From the NCBI GenBank assembly GCA_910578255.1, contig CAJTQM010000006.1, positions 69,577 to 84,300 on the forward strand: a DNA stretch of 14,724 bases. Direction: 5' to 3'. This DNA is from an uncultured Oscillospiraceae bacterium. GTDB lineage: Bacteria; Bacillota; Clostridia; Oscillospirales; Ruminococcaceae. Positions 6,732 to 13,481 of the stretch are shown here, one piece after another. Below the pieces are notes generated by a model, which was not told the origin of the DNA, did no database searches, and worked only from the letters and a program-made list of their open reading frames with translations. Both the position numbers and the translations under genes were made by a program. Numbering within the stretch: the stretch's first letter is position 1; each line of letters opens with the position of its first letter.

Positions 6732-7256
6732 TTATTTCGCGTTATCGTTCGCTTTTTTCAGAGCGTCCAGGAAAGAACCGATATCGATGGTGCAGCTGCT
6801 CTCCAGGTCGGTTACATCCGGTACACGGGTGTGGCTCTCGTCTCTTTGTTTCGTAGGAGTATTGACCGCGTCAGAAACAGTTTTGCCCTTCAGGTAATCT
6901 TCCAGAGCAACCATCTGCTCGCCAACCTCTTTGCCGATTTCAGAGAAGGATCTCATGCCATACTCGTCGCCCAGTTCTTTTTTGGTTTTGCGCTCTTCGC
7001 TGAAAGCAACGACCTTACCGTCTGCATCGTAGCTAACCTGCGGCTGAATCGCGTCGAAAGAAACGCCCAGGATTTTGCCGTTTGCGTCAAAAGTAGCGGC
7101 GCAGATGGTGACGTTGGCCTGGAATTTGCCGTCCGCATCGTCAGAAGCGTCAGAAGCGGTACCGGTGGTGATGGCGCCCAGACCGGTCTTAACAGTGGTG
7201 GCTCCGCAGCCAGCCAGCATCAGCAGGGCCAGAGTCAAAGCGATAATTTTTTTCAT
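6732..7256 (-). CDS. Small secreted lipoprotein, FMN-binding-like (candidate flavinylated protein)
   Basis: 174 aa. A lipoprotein signal peptide (MKKIIALTLALLMLAGC) places Cys17 as the lipidated residue, so the mature protein should sit on the outer face of the membrane. A Ser/Thr/Asp-rich linker follows. Next come two beta-type repeats (TFDANGKILGVSFDAI, SYDADGKVVAF), then TKKELGDEYGM and a helical C-terminal part ending with TDLESSCTIDIGSFLDAL. This pattern recalls FMN_bind-related clostridial lipoproteins. D150-LESSC-T156 resembles the ApbE flavinylation motif DxxSGAT, with Ser and Cys in place of Gly and Ala. An ApbE gene lies divergently next to it. ATG 7256 is chosen because GGAGG lies 8 bases upstream; the in-frame TTG just upstream reads through that site. 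The function is not established; an extracytoplasmic redox or flavin carrier is the best guess. Confidence 0.8.
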   Translation of the reverse strand: MKKIIALTLALLMLAGCGATTVKTGLGAITTGTASDASDDADGKFQANVTICAATFDANGKILGVSFDAIQPQVSYDADGKVVAFSEERKTKKELGDEYGMRSFSEIGKEVGEQMVALEDYLKGKTVSDAVNTPTKQRDESHTRVPDVTDLESSCTIDIGSFLDALKKANDNAK

Positions 7257-7354
7257 TTTGTAGACCTCCAATTCTTGTCATAGCAGAACAAGCGTCTTCA
7301 TTTTTAGTATTCTTAATTTATGCACAACTATAAACGCTGAATACTACGCCCCTT

Positions 7355-7383
7355 ATTATATCGTAAAAGCTTGTAAATTTCAA
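7355..7383 (-). promoter_or_regulatory. Promoter of the lipoprotein gene
   Basis: Minus strand TTGAAA (7383-7378), 17-base spacer, perfect TATAAT (7360-7355). It leaves a leader of about 90 bases before ATG 7256. It is back to back with the apbE promoter; the two -35 regions are about 26 bases apart. Confidence 0.85.
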
Positions 7384-7409
7384 GCTGGTTTTTTCCACTA
7401 AGAATTGGC

Positions 7410-7437
7410 TTGCATCCTCCCTATTTTTTGCTATAAT
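7410..7437 (+). promoter_or_regulatory. Promoter of the apbE-like gene (extended -10)
   Basis: TGCTATAAT at 7429-7437 is a perfect extended -10 element. TTGCAT at 7410-7415, with 16-base spacing, is a weak -35. It lies 50-60 bases upstream of the apbE-like start. Confidence 0.75.
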
Positions 7438-7486
7438 AGAAAAGAAAACGCGATAAATCGGAATTTATGGATGATTGGAACTTGGT

Positions 7487-8563
7487 ATGAGGGATATGAA
7501 GAAAAAAATTGTCAGCTTAGTTTGCTGTGCGCTTTGTCTTCTTTTTTCAGGATGCAAGGCATCAGGATACGAGCGGTATCGGGGGGAGTTTTTTGGCACC
7601 TTCGATACGGTGGTATCCCTTGTGGGGTATGTTCACCGAGAGAAGGATTTTGACCGCTATCTTGGTTACGCGCAACAGAGGTTTCAGTATTTCCACCAGC
7701 TTTTTGACCGATACGAGCAGTATGAAGATGTGGTCAATATCAAAACGATTAACGATAATGCGGGGATCGCCCCGGTGAAGGTATCGGAGGATCTGTTTGA
7801 CTTTTTGGAATATTGTATGCAGTGGTGCGAGAAAAGCGATGGAAAGGTCAATATCGCCCTGGGGCCGGTATTGGAAATCTGGCACGACTATCGGGAACGA
7901 TATGAAAACGCTGCGGAAGGAGTTCTTCCGGCGCAAGCGGAACTGACTGCGGCGAACCAGTTGACCGATCCCAAGAAGGTCTGGCTGGACGCGGAAAATC
8001 AGACAGTCTTTTTGACTGAAAAGGGAATGTCGCTGGATGTGGGTGCTTTGGCCAAGGGCTACGCGACCGAAAAGGTTGGAAATGAGTTGTTCGAAATGGG
8101 ACTTACCTCCTTTAGCATCAGCGCTGGCGGCAATGTGAGGACTTTTTCGCCTCCGGTCGGTGGTGAACGGTCAAAATGGAGCATTAGTATCCACAATCCC
8201 AATACAGAGGAGCAGCCGGACGCGCAACCGGTGGATACTTTGTATTTAAACGATCTGTCGGTCGTTACCAGTGGGGATTACCAGCGGTATTACCGGGTAA
8301 ACGGAAAAAAAGTCCATCATATTATCGACCCGTCCAGCTTATATCCGGCTGACTACTATAAATCGGTGACGGTGATTGTCAAAGACTCTGCAAAGGCCGA
8401 TCTGCTTTCGACCTGGTTATACGTTCTGCCCTTGGATGAGGCGAAGAAAACGGCGGAAGAAATGGGAGTGCAGGCGCTTTGGGTATTGCCGGACGATTCA
8501 ATCGATTATACAGACGGGTATTTGGTTTATTCAAAAAATTATGGCGGCGTGGCAGCAGATTAG
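7487..8563 (+). CDS. apbE: FAD:protein FMN transferase lipoprotein (ApbE family)
   Basis: 358 aa from ATG 7487. A lipoprotein signal peptide ends at LLFSGC, giving lipid anchor Cys23, so the enzyme acts outside the membrane. ApbE motifs follow in order: GTFDTVVSL (37-45), SLDVGALAKGYATEKV (182-197), ISAGGN (211-216), VVTSGDYQRYY (259-269), HHIIDP (277-282) and DSAKADLLSTWLYVL (300-314), the last holding the expected metal/substrate residues. The family splits FAD and attaches FMN through a phosphoester to Thr or Ser of target proteins such as NqrC/RnfG. The start is uncertain. ATG 7496 (MKKKIV) is an alternative but its GAGG is only 3 bases away; 7487 has a weak GGAA upstream. A divergent FMN-binding-like lipoprotein is the obvious candidate target, and a small membrane protein follows directly. 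Confidence 0.92.
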   Translation: MRDMKKKIVSLVCCALCLLFSGCKASGYERYRGEFFGTFDTVVSLVGYVHREKDFDRYLGYAQQRFQYFHQLFDRYEQYEDVVNIKTINDNAGIAPVKVSEDLFDFLEYCMQWCEKSDGKVNIALGPVLEIWHDYRERYENAAEGVLPAQAELTAANQLTDPKKVWLDAENQTVFLTEKGMSLDVGALAKGYATEKVGNELFEMGLTSFSISAGGNVRTFSPPVGGERSKWSISIHNPNTEEQPDAQPVDTLYLNDLSVVTSGDYQRYYRVNGKKVHHIIDPSSLYPADYYKSVTVIVKDSAKADLLSTWLYVLPLDEAKKTAEEMGVQALWVLPDDSIDYTDGYLVYSKNYGGVAAD

Positions 8564-8572
8564 GAGGGGCAT

Positions 8573-8929
8573 ATGGAACAGAAAAAAAGTATTTTTGATC
8601 TGAAAAAAAGCTGGCAGTGGATGGTTTACATCTATGGCGTTCTTCCGATTTTCATGTTTTTGCTTGGGTGGCTGATGGGCGAAAACGATATGGGAAAGTT
8701 TTTTTCGGGGCTTTTTCACGCGTATAATCTGTATATCTTAAATCCCATTCTGAACCTGGACAAAAGAATGGGGATTATTGGAATTTTGCTCCCGCTGTTT
8801 TTCTTTGGCTGGGCTATAAAGCGTAAAGATTATTGGGATTTAGCCATCAGCGCCGGTATTGAGGCTGTTTCGGTGCTTTATTTTTGGCAGGAGTGGAACT
8901 ATCTGGCGATTCGTCCGTTGCATTTTTAA
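8573..8929 (+). CDS. Small membrane protein of unknown function, co-transcribed with apbE
   Basis: 118 aa, not recognised. A short charged N-terminus (MEQKKSIFDLKKSW) is followed by three probable membrane segments at about 17-36, 67-82 and 89-106. A loop between the first two contains an amphipathic, Tyr/Leu/Asn-rich stretch (49-62). It ends in an aromatic tail with no obvious domain. AGGAGGGG starts at the apbE stop codon and lies a few bases from ATG 8573, so the two genes are almost certainly co-translated. The position suggests a role connected to ApbE-dependent extracytoplasmic flavoproteins, for example as a membrane partner, but nothing in the sequence proves it. No clear terminator follows. 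Confidence 0.75.
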   Translation: MEQKKSIFDLKKSWQWMVYIYGVLPIFMFLLGWLMGENDMGKFFSGLFHAYNLYILNPILNLDKRMGIIGILLPLFFFGWAIKRKDYWDLAISAGIEAVSVLYFWQEWNYLAIRPLHF

Positions 8930-9007
8930 TTTGCTTGTCAGAAACGTTAGATTCTTTTGACTTTGGTGAAGAAATATTAGCCGGATATCTGAAAAAAGCG
9001 GATCTAC

Positions 9008-9036
9008 TTGACAGAAGTCTACGATTTTATTATACT
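9008..9036 (+). promoter_or_regulatory. Sigma-A promoter of the pfl operon
   Basis: Perfect TTGACA at 9008-9013, 17-base spacer, TATACT at 9031-9036. Predicted start near 9043, immediately before the riboswitch aptamer. The preceding stretch 8930-9007 shows nothing I can name. Confidence 0.87.
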
Positions 9037-9049
9037 GGTCACAACTTTT

Positions 9050-9149
9050 AAAACCATGTGACTGACGGGCAGTGGAAAAACCACAGGGGAGCATGGGAGT
9101 TGACGCCGACCGTCTGGGCAATCTTTTTTTAGATTGCCCTTTTTCTTTT
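9050..9149 (+). promoter_or_regulatory. ZTP riboswitch (pfl motif) with expression-platform terminator
   Basis: The aptamer has the conserved pfl-motif pieces in order. CCATG (9054-9058) pairs with CATGG (9092-9096). GTGACTGACGGG follows, then hairpin GTGG-AAAAA-CCAC, then AGGGGAG. Next is the highly conserved CGCCGACCGTCTGGGCA (9104-9120), whose CCGTC can pair with GACGG for the pseudoknot. GGGCAATCT of the aptamer end (9116-9124) also pairs with AGATTGCCC (9131-9139) and is followed by TTTTTCTTTT, a classic terminator competing with the aptamer. Known family behaviour: Z nucleotides (ZMP/ZTP), signalling low 10-formyl-THF, stabilise the aptamer and turn expression on. It lies directly upstream of pflB. 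Confidence 0.94.
9116..9149 (+). terminator. Terminator of the ZTP riboswitch
   Basis: Nine-base-pair stem GGGCAATCT / AGATTGCCC with loop TTTTTT, then TTTTTCTTTT. Its left arm is shared with the 3' end of the aptamer, so ligand binding should prevent its formation. Confidence 0.9.
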
Positions 9150-9211
9150 ATCCGGGCAGCTAAAAAAGGATGAAAGCAAATTCTGATTATAGGGAAAGGG
9201 AGGAAAATTTT

Positions 9212-11443
9212 ATGGAACACAAAAATTGGATGGGGTTTGCCGGGGAGTCCTGGAAAAACAGTATTGATGTGCGCACCTTTATCCAGGAGAATTATACGTT
9301 TTACGATGGAGATGAAAAATTCCTTTCCGGACCGACCGAACGGACGGCAAAGCTTCTTAAGAAATTCGAGGAACTTTTGCGCCAGGAACAGGAAAAAGGC
9401 GGCGTTTTGGATGTGGATACAGAGCACGTCTCTTCGCTGACCAATTACCGGCCGGCGTATCTTGATAAGGATCTGGAGTTGATTGTGGGATTTCAGACCG
9501 AAAAGCCGTTGACCCGCGGGGTCAATCCCTTTGGCGGTATTCGAATGGCCCGTTCCGCCTGCGAGGCTTACGGGTATCGGCTGTCTGACAAGGTGGAGCA
9601 GGAGTTTTTGTACCGCACCACCCATAACGACGGCGTTTACCGGGTTTATTCGGACGAGATGCGCAAGGCGAGAAAATGCGGCGTGATCACTGGGCTGCCG
9701 GACGCTTACGGCCGCGGCCGCATTATCGGGGATTACCGCCGGGTGGCCCTTTACGGTATAGACCGGCTGATCGAAGAAAAGAAACGGGACAAAGCGGAAA
9801 TCGCCATGGGGGTTATGAATACCGATACGATCCGCCAAAGCGAGGAGCTTTTTCAGCAAATCGCTTTTTTGCAGAAGCTAAAAGAGATGGCGGCAATGTA
9901 CGGCTATGATATTAGCGAACCGGCCGCCAACGCCAAAGAAGCGGTCCAGTGGCTGTATTTTGGCTATCTGGGCGCGATTAAAGAGCAAAACGGCGCAGCC
10001 ATGTCCTTAGGGCGGGTCAGCACCTTTTTGGATATTTATTTTACAAGGGATATGCAAAAGGGAATTTTGGACGAAACCGGTGCGCAGGAATTGGTGGACG
10101 ATTTTGTCATGAAGCTGCGGGCGGCGCGCCATCTGCGCACGGTAGAGTATAACGAGTTGTTTGGCGGCGACCCGATGTGGATTACCGAAAGCATCGGCGG
10201 AATCGGCGAAAACGGAATTCCACTGGTGACCAAAAGTTCTTTCCGTTTTCTGCACACGCTGTACAATCTGGGTTCCGCGCCGGAGCCCAATCTGACGGTT
10301 CTGTGGTCGGAAAAGCTGCCGGAGGCGTTTAAACAATACTGCGCCCGCGTATCCATCGAAACCGATGCCATCCAGTATGAAAACGACGATGTGATGCGGC
10401 CGGTTTACGGCGACGATTACGCGATTGCCTGCTGTGTTTCCGCCATGAAGGTGGGAAAGCAGATGCAGTTTTTCGGCGCGCGCTGCAATCTCCCAAAGCT
10501 TCTGCTGCTGGCGCTCAACGGAGGTCGGGACCAAATGACCGGCATCCAGCTGGGTCCGCAGATGGAACCGTATGCGGGGGATATCTTGGATTTTGAAGCG
10601 GTATGCGGCAGATGGCAGATTTATCTGGAATGGCTGTGCAAATTGTATGTCAATACCATGAACGTCATCCACTATATGCACGATAAATATGCCTATGAAA
10701 AAACCCAGATGGCGCTGCACGACACGGATGTTGAGCGGTTTATGGCGTTTGGCGTAGCGGGCTTGTCGGTTCTGACCGATTCGCTGAGCGCAATCCGCTA
10801 TGCTAAGGTACAGGTGGTGCGGGACGAAAACGGGCTGATCGAAAGCTTTAAAACGACGGGGGATTTCCCCAAATACGGAAATGACGACGACCGGGTGGAT
10901 CAGATCGGAAAGAAGGTTTTGGAGGAGGTTTACGCGCAGCTGAAGCGCAATCCCACCTACCGGGGAGCGATTCATACCCTGTCGGTTTTGACCATTACCT
11001 CCAATGTGGTATACGGCAAAAAGACCGGCGCTACACCGGACGGACGGGAAAAGGGTCTGCCGTTTGCACCGGGCGCCAATCCCATGCACAACCGCGAGCA
11101 CAACGGGGCGCTGGCGTCGTTGAATTCGGTGGCGAAAATGCCCTACGATGCCTGCCGTGACGGTATCTCCAATACGTTTTCGATTACTCCGGCCACGCTG
11201 GGAAAAGACTTAAAGCGGCAGGAAGAAAACCTGGTCGGCATCCTGGATGGATACTTTGCGCAGAATGCCCATCACATCAACGTAAATGTACTCAATAAGG
11301 AAAAGCTGATGGACGCGTATGAAAATCCGCAGAAATACCCGAATTTGACAATTCGGGTTTCCGGCTATGCCGTTCATTTTCACCGCCTTTCCAAAGAACA
11401 GCAAAGAGAGGTAATCAGCCGCACTTTCCATCAGGCGATGTAG
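9212..11443 (+). CDS. pflB: Pyruvate formate-lyase (formate C-acetyltransferase)
   Basis: 743 aa, full length for PflB. The active-site cysteine pair is Cys407-Cys408 in IACCVSAM. The C-terminal glycyl radical loop is RVSGYAVHF, with predicted radical Gly718, followed by the conserved tail KEQQREVISRTFHQAM. These features, and GMEPYAG/CNLPKLLLLALNGG-type segments, separate true PFL from glycerol dehydratase or choline lyase relatives. It cleaves pyruvate with CoA into acetyl-CoA and formate in the cytoplasm under strict anaerobiosis. ATG 9212 is chosen because GGAGG lies 8 bases upstream and the protein then begins like other PFLs (MEHKNWMGF). An in-frame ATG at 9170 lacks a site. A ZTP riboswitch controls it, and its activase follows 13 bases downstream. 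Confidence 0.97.
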   Translation: MEHKNWMGFAGESWKNSIDVRTFIQENYTFYDGDEKFLSGPTERTAKLLKKFEELLRQEQEKGGVLDVDTEHVSSLTNYRPAYLDKDLELIVGFQTEKPLTRGVNPFGGIRMARSACEAYGYRLSDKVEQEFLYRTTHNDGVYRVYSDEMRKARKCGVITGLPDAYGRGRIIGDYRRVALYGIDRLIEEKKRDKAEIAMGVMNTDTIRQSEELFQQIAFLQKLKEMAAMYGYDISEPAANAKEAVQWLYFGYLGAIKEQNGAAMSLGRVSTFLDIYFTRDMQKGILDETGAQELVDDFVMKLRAARHLRTVEYNELFGGDPMWITESIGGIGENGIPLVTKSSFRFLHTLYNLGSAPEPNLTVLWSEKLPEAFKQYCARVSIETDAIQYENDDVMRPVYGDDYAIACCVSAMKVGKQMQFFGARCNLPKLLLLALNGGRDQMTGIQLGPQMEPYAGDILDFEAVCGRWQIYLEWLCKLYVNTMNVIHYMHDKYAYEKTQMALHDTDVERFMAFGVAGLSVLTDSLSAIRYAKVQVVRDENGLIESFKTTGDFPKYGNDDDRVDQIGKKVLEEVYAQLKRNPTYRGAIHTLSVLTITSNVVYGKKTGATPDGREKGLPFAPGANPMHNREHNGALASLNSVAKMPYDACRDGISNTFSITPATLGKDLKRQEENLVGILDGYFAQNAHHINVNVLNKEKLMDAYENPQKYPNLTIRVSGYAVHFHRLSKEQQREVISRTFHQAM

Positions 11444-11456
11444 GTCGGGAGGAAAT

Positions 11457-12188
11457 ATGTTAAAGGGTTTGGTTCATTCGTTTGAGTCCTTGGGAACTTT
11501 AGACGGACCGGGTGTGCGCTGCATTGTATTTTTGCAGGGTTGTCCGCTTCGGTGTGTTTACTGCCATAATCCCGATACCTGGGATCGGTCCAAGGGAGTA
11601 CGCATGAGCGCCCAGGAGGTCGTCGAGCGGGTAAAACGCTATCGCGCGTATTTCGGAAGCACCGGCGGGATCACCGTATCCGGCGGGGAACCGCTGCTTC
11701 AGGCAGAGTTTGTTGCGGAAATTTTTGCGCTGTGCCAGGAAGAGGGGATCCATACGGTGCTGGATACCAGCGGGCATGGAGGGCAGCGGGAAAGATTGGC
11801 CCCATTGCTGCAGGAAACCGATTTGGTGCTCCTAGATCTTAAGATGACCACCGAACAGGACTATCTGCAAAATACCAGCGGATCCTTACAAAAGGCGATG
11901 GATTTTTTAGAGGAACTGGAGCGGCGGCAAATCCCGGTTTGGATCCGACAGGTTGTGGTGCCGGGGGTAACCGATTCACAGGAAAATCTTGTCCGGCTGG
12001 CGCAGCTTCTCGCTGGGAAAAAATGCGTGCAGAAGGTCGAGTTTTTGCCATTTCGTAAGCTTTGCCAGGAAAAATATGAACAGCTGGGGCTCCCCTTTCC
12101 ATTGGGCAGGGTTCCAGAGGCTACAGATTCTTTTTGCAGAGAGTACGCCAACCGTTTTTACACGCTGTTTTCCGCCGGGCAAAAATAA
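11457..12188 (+). CDS. pflA: Pyruvate formate-lyase activating enzyme (radical SAM)
   Basis: 243 aa, close to the 246 aa of E. coli PflA. The radical SAM cluster motif CPLRCVYC gives Cys29, Cys33 and Cys36 for the [4Fe-4S] cluster. SGGEPLLQ (75-82) is the SAM-binding GGEP motif. DGPGVRCIVFLQGC before the cluster is characteristic of glycyl radical activases, and there is no extra ferredoxin insert, as expected for a PFL activase. It uses S-adenosylmethionine to make the glycyl radical on PflB. GGGAGG at 11447-11452 serves ATG 11457. It is the second gene of the riboswitch-controlled operon and is followed within 10 bases by a strong terminator. Confidence 0.96.
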   Translation: MLKGLVHSFESLGTLDGPGVRCIVFLQGCPLRCVYCHNPDTWDRSKGVRMSAQEVVERVKRYRAYFGSTGGITVSGGEPLLQAEFVAEIFALCQEEGIHTVLDTSGHGGQRERLAPLLQETDLVLLDLKMTTEQDYLQNTSGSLQKAMDFLEELERRQIPVWIRQVVVPGVTDSQENLVRLAQLLAGKKCVQKVEFLPFRKLCQEKYEQLGLPFPLGRVPEATDSFCREYANRFYTLFSAGQK

Positions 12189-12195
12189 AAACGAA

Positions 12196-12236
12196 AAAAG
12201 GCCGCCGTCCAAACAGGTACAGGACGGCGGCCTTTT
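12196..12236. terminator. Strong bidirectional terminator after pflA
   Basis: Perfect 15-bp stem: AAAAGGCCGCCGTCC (12196-12210), an 11-base loop, GGACGGCGGCCTTTT (12222-12236). T residues follow on both strands, so it can also end the minus-strand operon whose last gene stops at 12317. The 80 bases between hold nothing else I can see. Confidence 0.92.
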
Positions 12237-12316
12237 GACAAAATGTATGGGGGAATAAAGATATTTTAACAGATTGCGGCAGAAAATGCTGTCGAAATAA
12301 AAAGGAAAAGAATTTT

Positions 12317-12859
12317 TTATTTGATTTTTCGCAAAAACCGCGGACGGAAAAAATACTGGTAAAAGTAAAAAATACGGCTTAAGGCCAACTCGAAAACAAT
12401 AAAGACCGCATTACCCGCCAGCAGCGTCACAAGGCCGGTAAAACGGCCCAGGCTGCCCATATCGGTCATGATATCCGGCATTTTGAAGACGTAAAGCATC
12501 AGTCCGTAGGCCAGAAGGATGGACAGATTAAAAATAGAAAATTTTATGATCCACCGCAAAAACTTTCTTTTTACATGCCGGTCCAGATAGTCCTTGGCAA
12601 TGGGGTAGTACCCAAGAAAGAGAAAAATAATCGCCGCCTGCTTATCCGGCACGACAAATAAGCTTAGCAGGGAAACGACCAGATACACCAATACGGCCCA
12701 CCGGTAGCCGCAATCGACGATAATGGCAATCAGCAGAAAACCGGCAGCGGCAGGAGCGGCATAGGTCAGAAAAGGAAAGAAGCCGGTCAGGAGCATAAGT
12801 AGGATACAAAGAGATGCAATAACGCCGCCTAACGCGACCTGAGAACTTTTTTTCAGCAC
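12317..12859 (-). CDS. Multi-pass membrane protein of unknown function
   Basis: 180 aa from GTG 12859. A long hydrophobic profile has about five to six membrane segments, beginning with VALGGVIASLCILLMLLTGFF, and a basic cytoplasmic tail (RPRFLRKIK). The N-terminal pattern and size are reminiscent of ECF-transporter S components and related clostridial membrane proteins, but I see no vitamin-specific motif. The start is decided by the ribosome binding site. GGGGGAGG touches the in-frame ATG at 12868 with no spacing, but lies 9 bases before GTG 12859, so GTG is the more likely initiator. It is the third gene of a minus-strand operon, 37 bases after the J-domain gene stop. A role in membrane transport is only a guess. 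Confidence 0.8.
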   Translation of the reverse strand: MLKKSSQVALGGVIASLCILLMLLTGFFPFLTYAAPAAAGFLLIAIIVDCGYRWAVLVYLVVSLLSLFVVPDKQAAIIFLFLGYYPIAKDYLDRHVKRKFLRWIIKFSIFNLSILLAYGLMLYVFKMPDIMTDMGSLGRFTGLVTLLAGNAVFIVFELALSRIFYFYQYFFRPRFLRKIK

Positions 12860-12896
12860 GTAAGCCATCCTCCCCCAAAGACGTCACAATCCAAAG

Positions 12897-13481
12897 TCAG
12901 CAGCATCCGCGGCCGCCCATACACTGGCAGCAGCAATCGGCGCAGACCATAGAGGTGCAGAAGTTGCAGGGGGAACAGTACATCCCGCCGGGCATTGCGC
13001 CGGGGTTGGAGCCGTGGGCCCGCTGCCAACTCATCTGCTGCAAAGCCATGCGGTATTCCGCATTATTAGGATTTTTCTGTACTGCCTCATTAAAATGGCG
13101 GTACGCCTCGTCAAGCCACCCACGGGTGTAAAAGACGCTCCCTTTTAAAAAGTACCATTCTGCGTCACGAGAGGCCTGGGGTACGCCGTCTAGCAACTCC
13201 TCGGCTTGTGCAATGCGGTTGCTGTTGATCATGCGGCGGATATCGGAAAATTGAGAGGACCCATTTGCGGAACTCTGCGCTGCCGCGCCGCCGCGCCGCA
13301 TGTCCATAATCTGATCGTACGCGGCGGTGATTTCTTTCATTTTTTCTTCCGCCAGATCAGACAGGGGATCGCCCTGATAATGGTCGGGATGGTATTTTCT
13401 CGCCAACTCCCGATATGCTTTTTTCACTTCTTCATCGGACGCCGCAGAGGAAATGCCTAACACTTTATAAGGGTCGATCAT
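12897..13481 (-). CDS. J-domain protein with TPR-like middle and Cys-rich C-terminus
   Basis: 194 aa. Residues 2-65 form a J domain with the HPD motif at 31-33 in KYHPDHYQG, so it should stimulate an Hsp70 (DnaK) ATPase. Residues 80-150 resemble one or two TPR-like helical repeats (AEWYFLKGSVFYTRGWLDEA, HFNEAVQKNPNNAEYRMAL). The tail (167-194) holds ten cysteines in 26 residues (169-194), several in CxxC-like spacing (CSPCNFC, CADCCCQC, GCC), suggesting metal binding. It is not DnaJ itself, because the zinc-finger and substrate domains of DnaJ are absent. AAAGGAG lies upstream of ATG 13481. Its ATG overlaps the TGA of the preceding gene (ATGA), indicating translational coupling with the DUF5685-like protein. 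The client protein is unknown. Confidence 0.9.
   Translation of the reverse strand: MIDPYKVLGISSAASDEEVKKAYRELARKYHPDHYQGDPLSDLAEEKMKEITAAYDQIMDMRRGGAAAQSSANGSSQFSDIRRMINSNRIAQAEELLDGVPQASRDAEWYFLKGSVFYTRGWLDEAYRHFNEAVQKNPNNAEYRMALQQMSWQRAHGSNPGAMPGGMYCSPCNFCTSMVCADCCCQCMGGRGCC

Noticed and set aside
7257..7271. TTG start giving five extra residues on the lipoprotein
   Set aside because: The TTG lies within the GGAGG ribosome binding site of ATG 7256, and the signal peptide begins naturally at MKK.
8840..9859. Minus-strand open frame of 339 codons opposite pflB and its riboswitch
   Set aside because: It runs through the ZTP riboswitch, the promoter and the start of pflB; the composition looks like a codon-bias shadow.
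10007..11101. Minus-strand open frame of 364 codons inside pflB
   Set aside because: It is a shadow of the highly conserved pflB reading frame, with low-complexity His/Arg-rich translation and no start signals.
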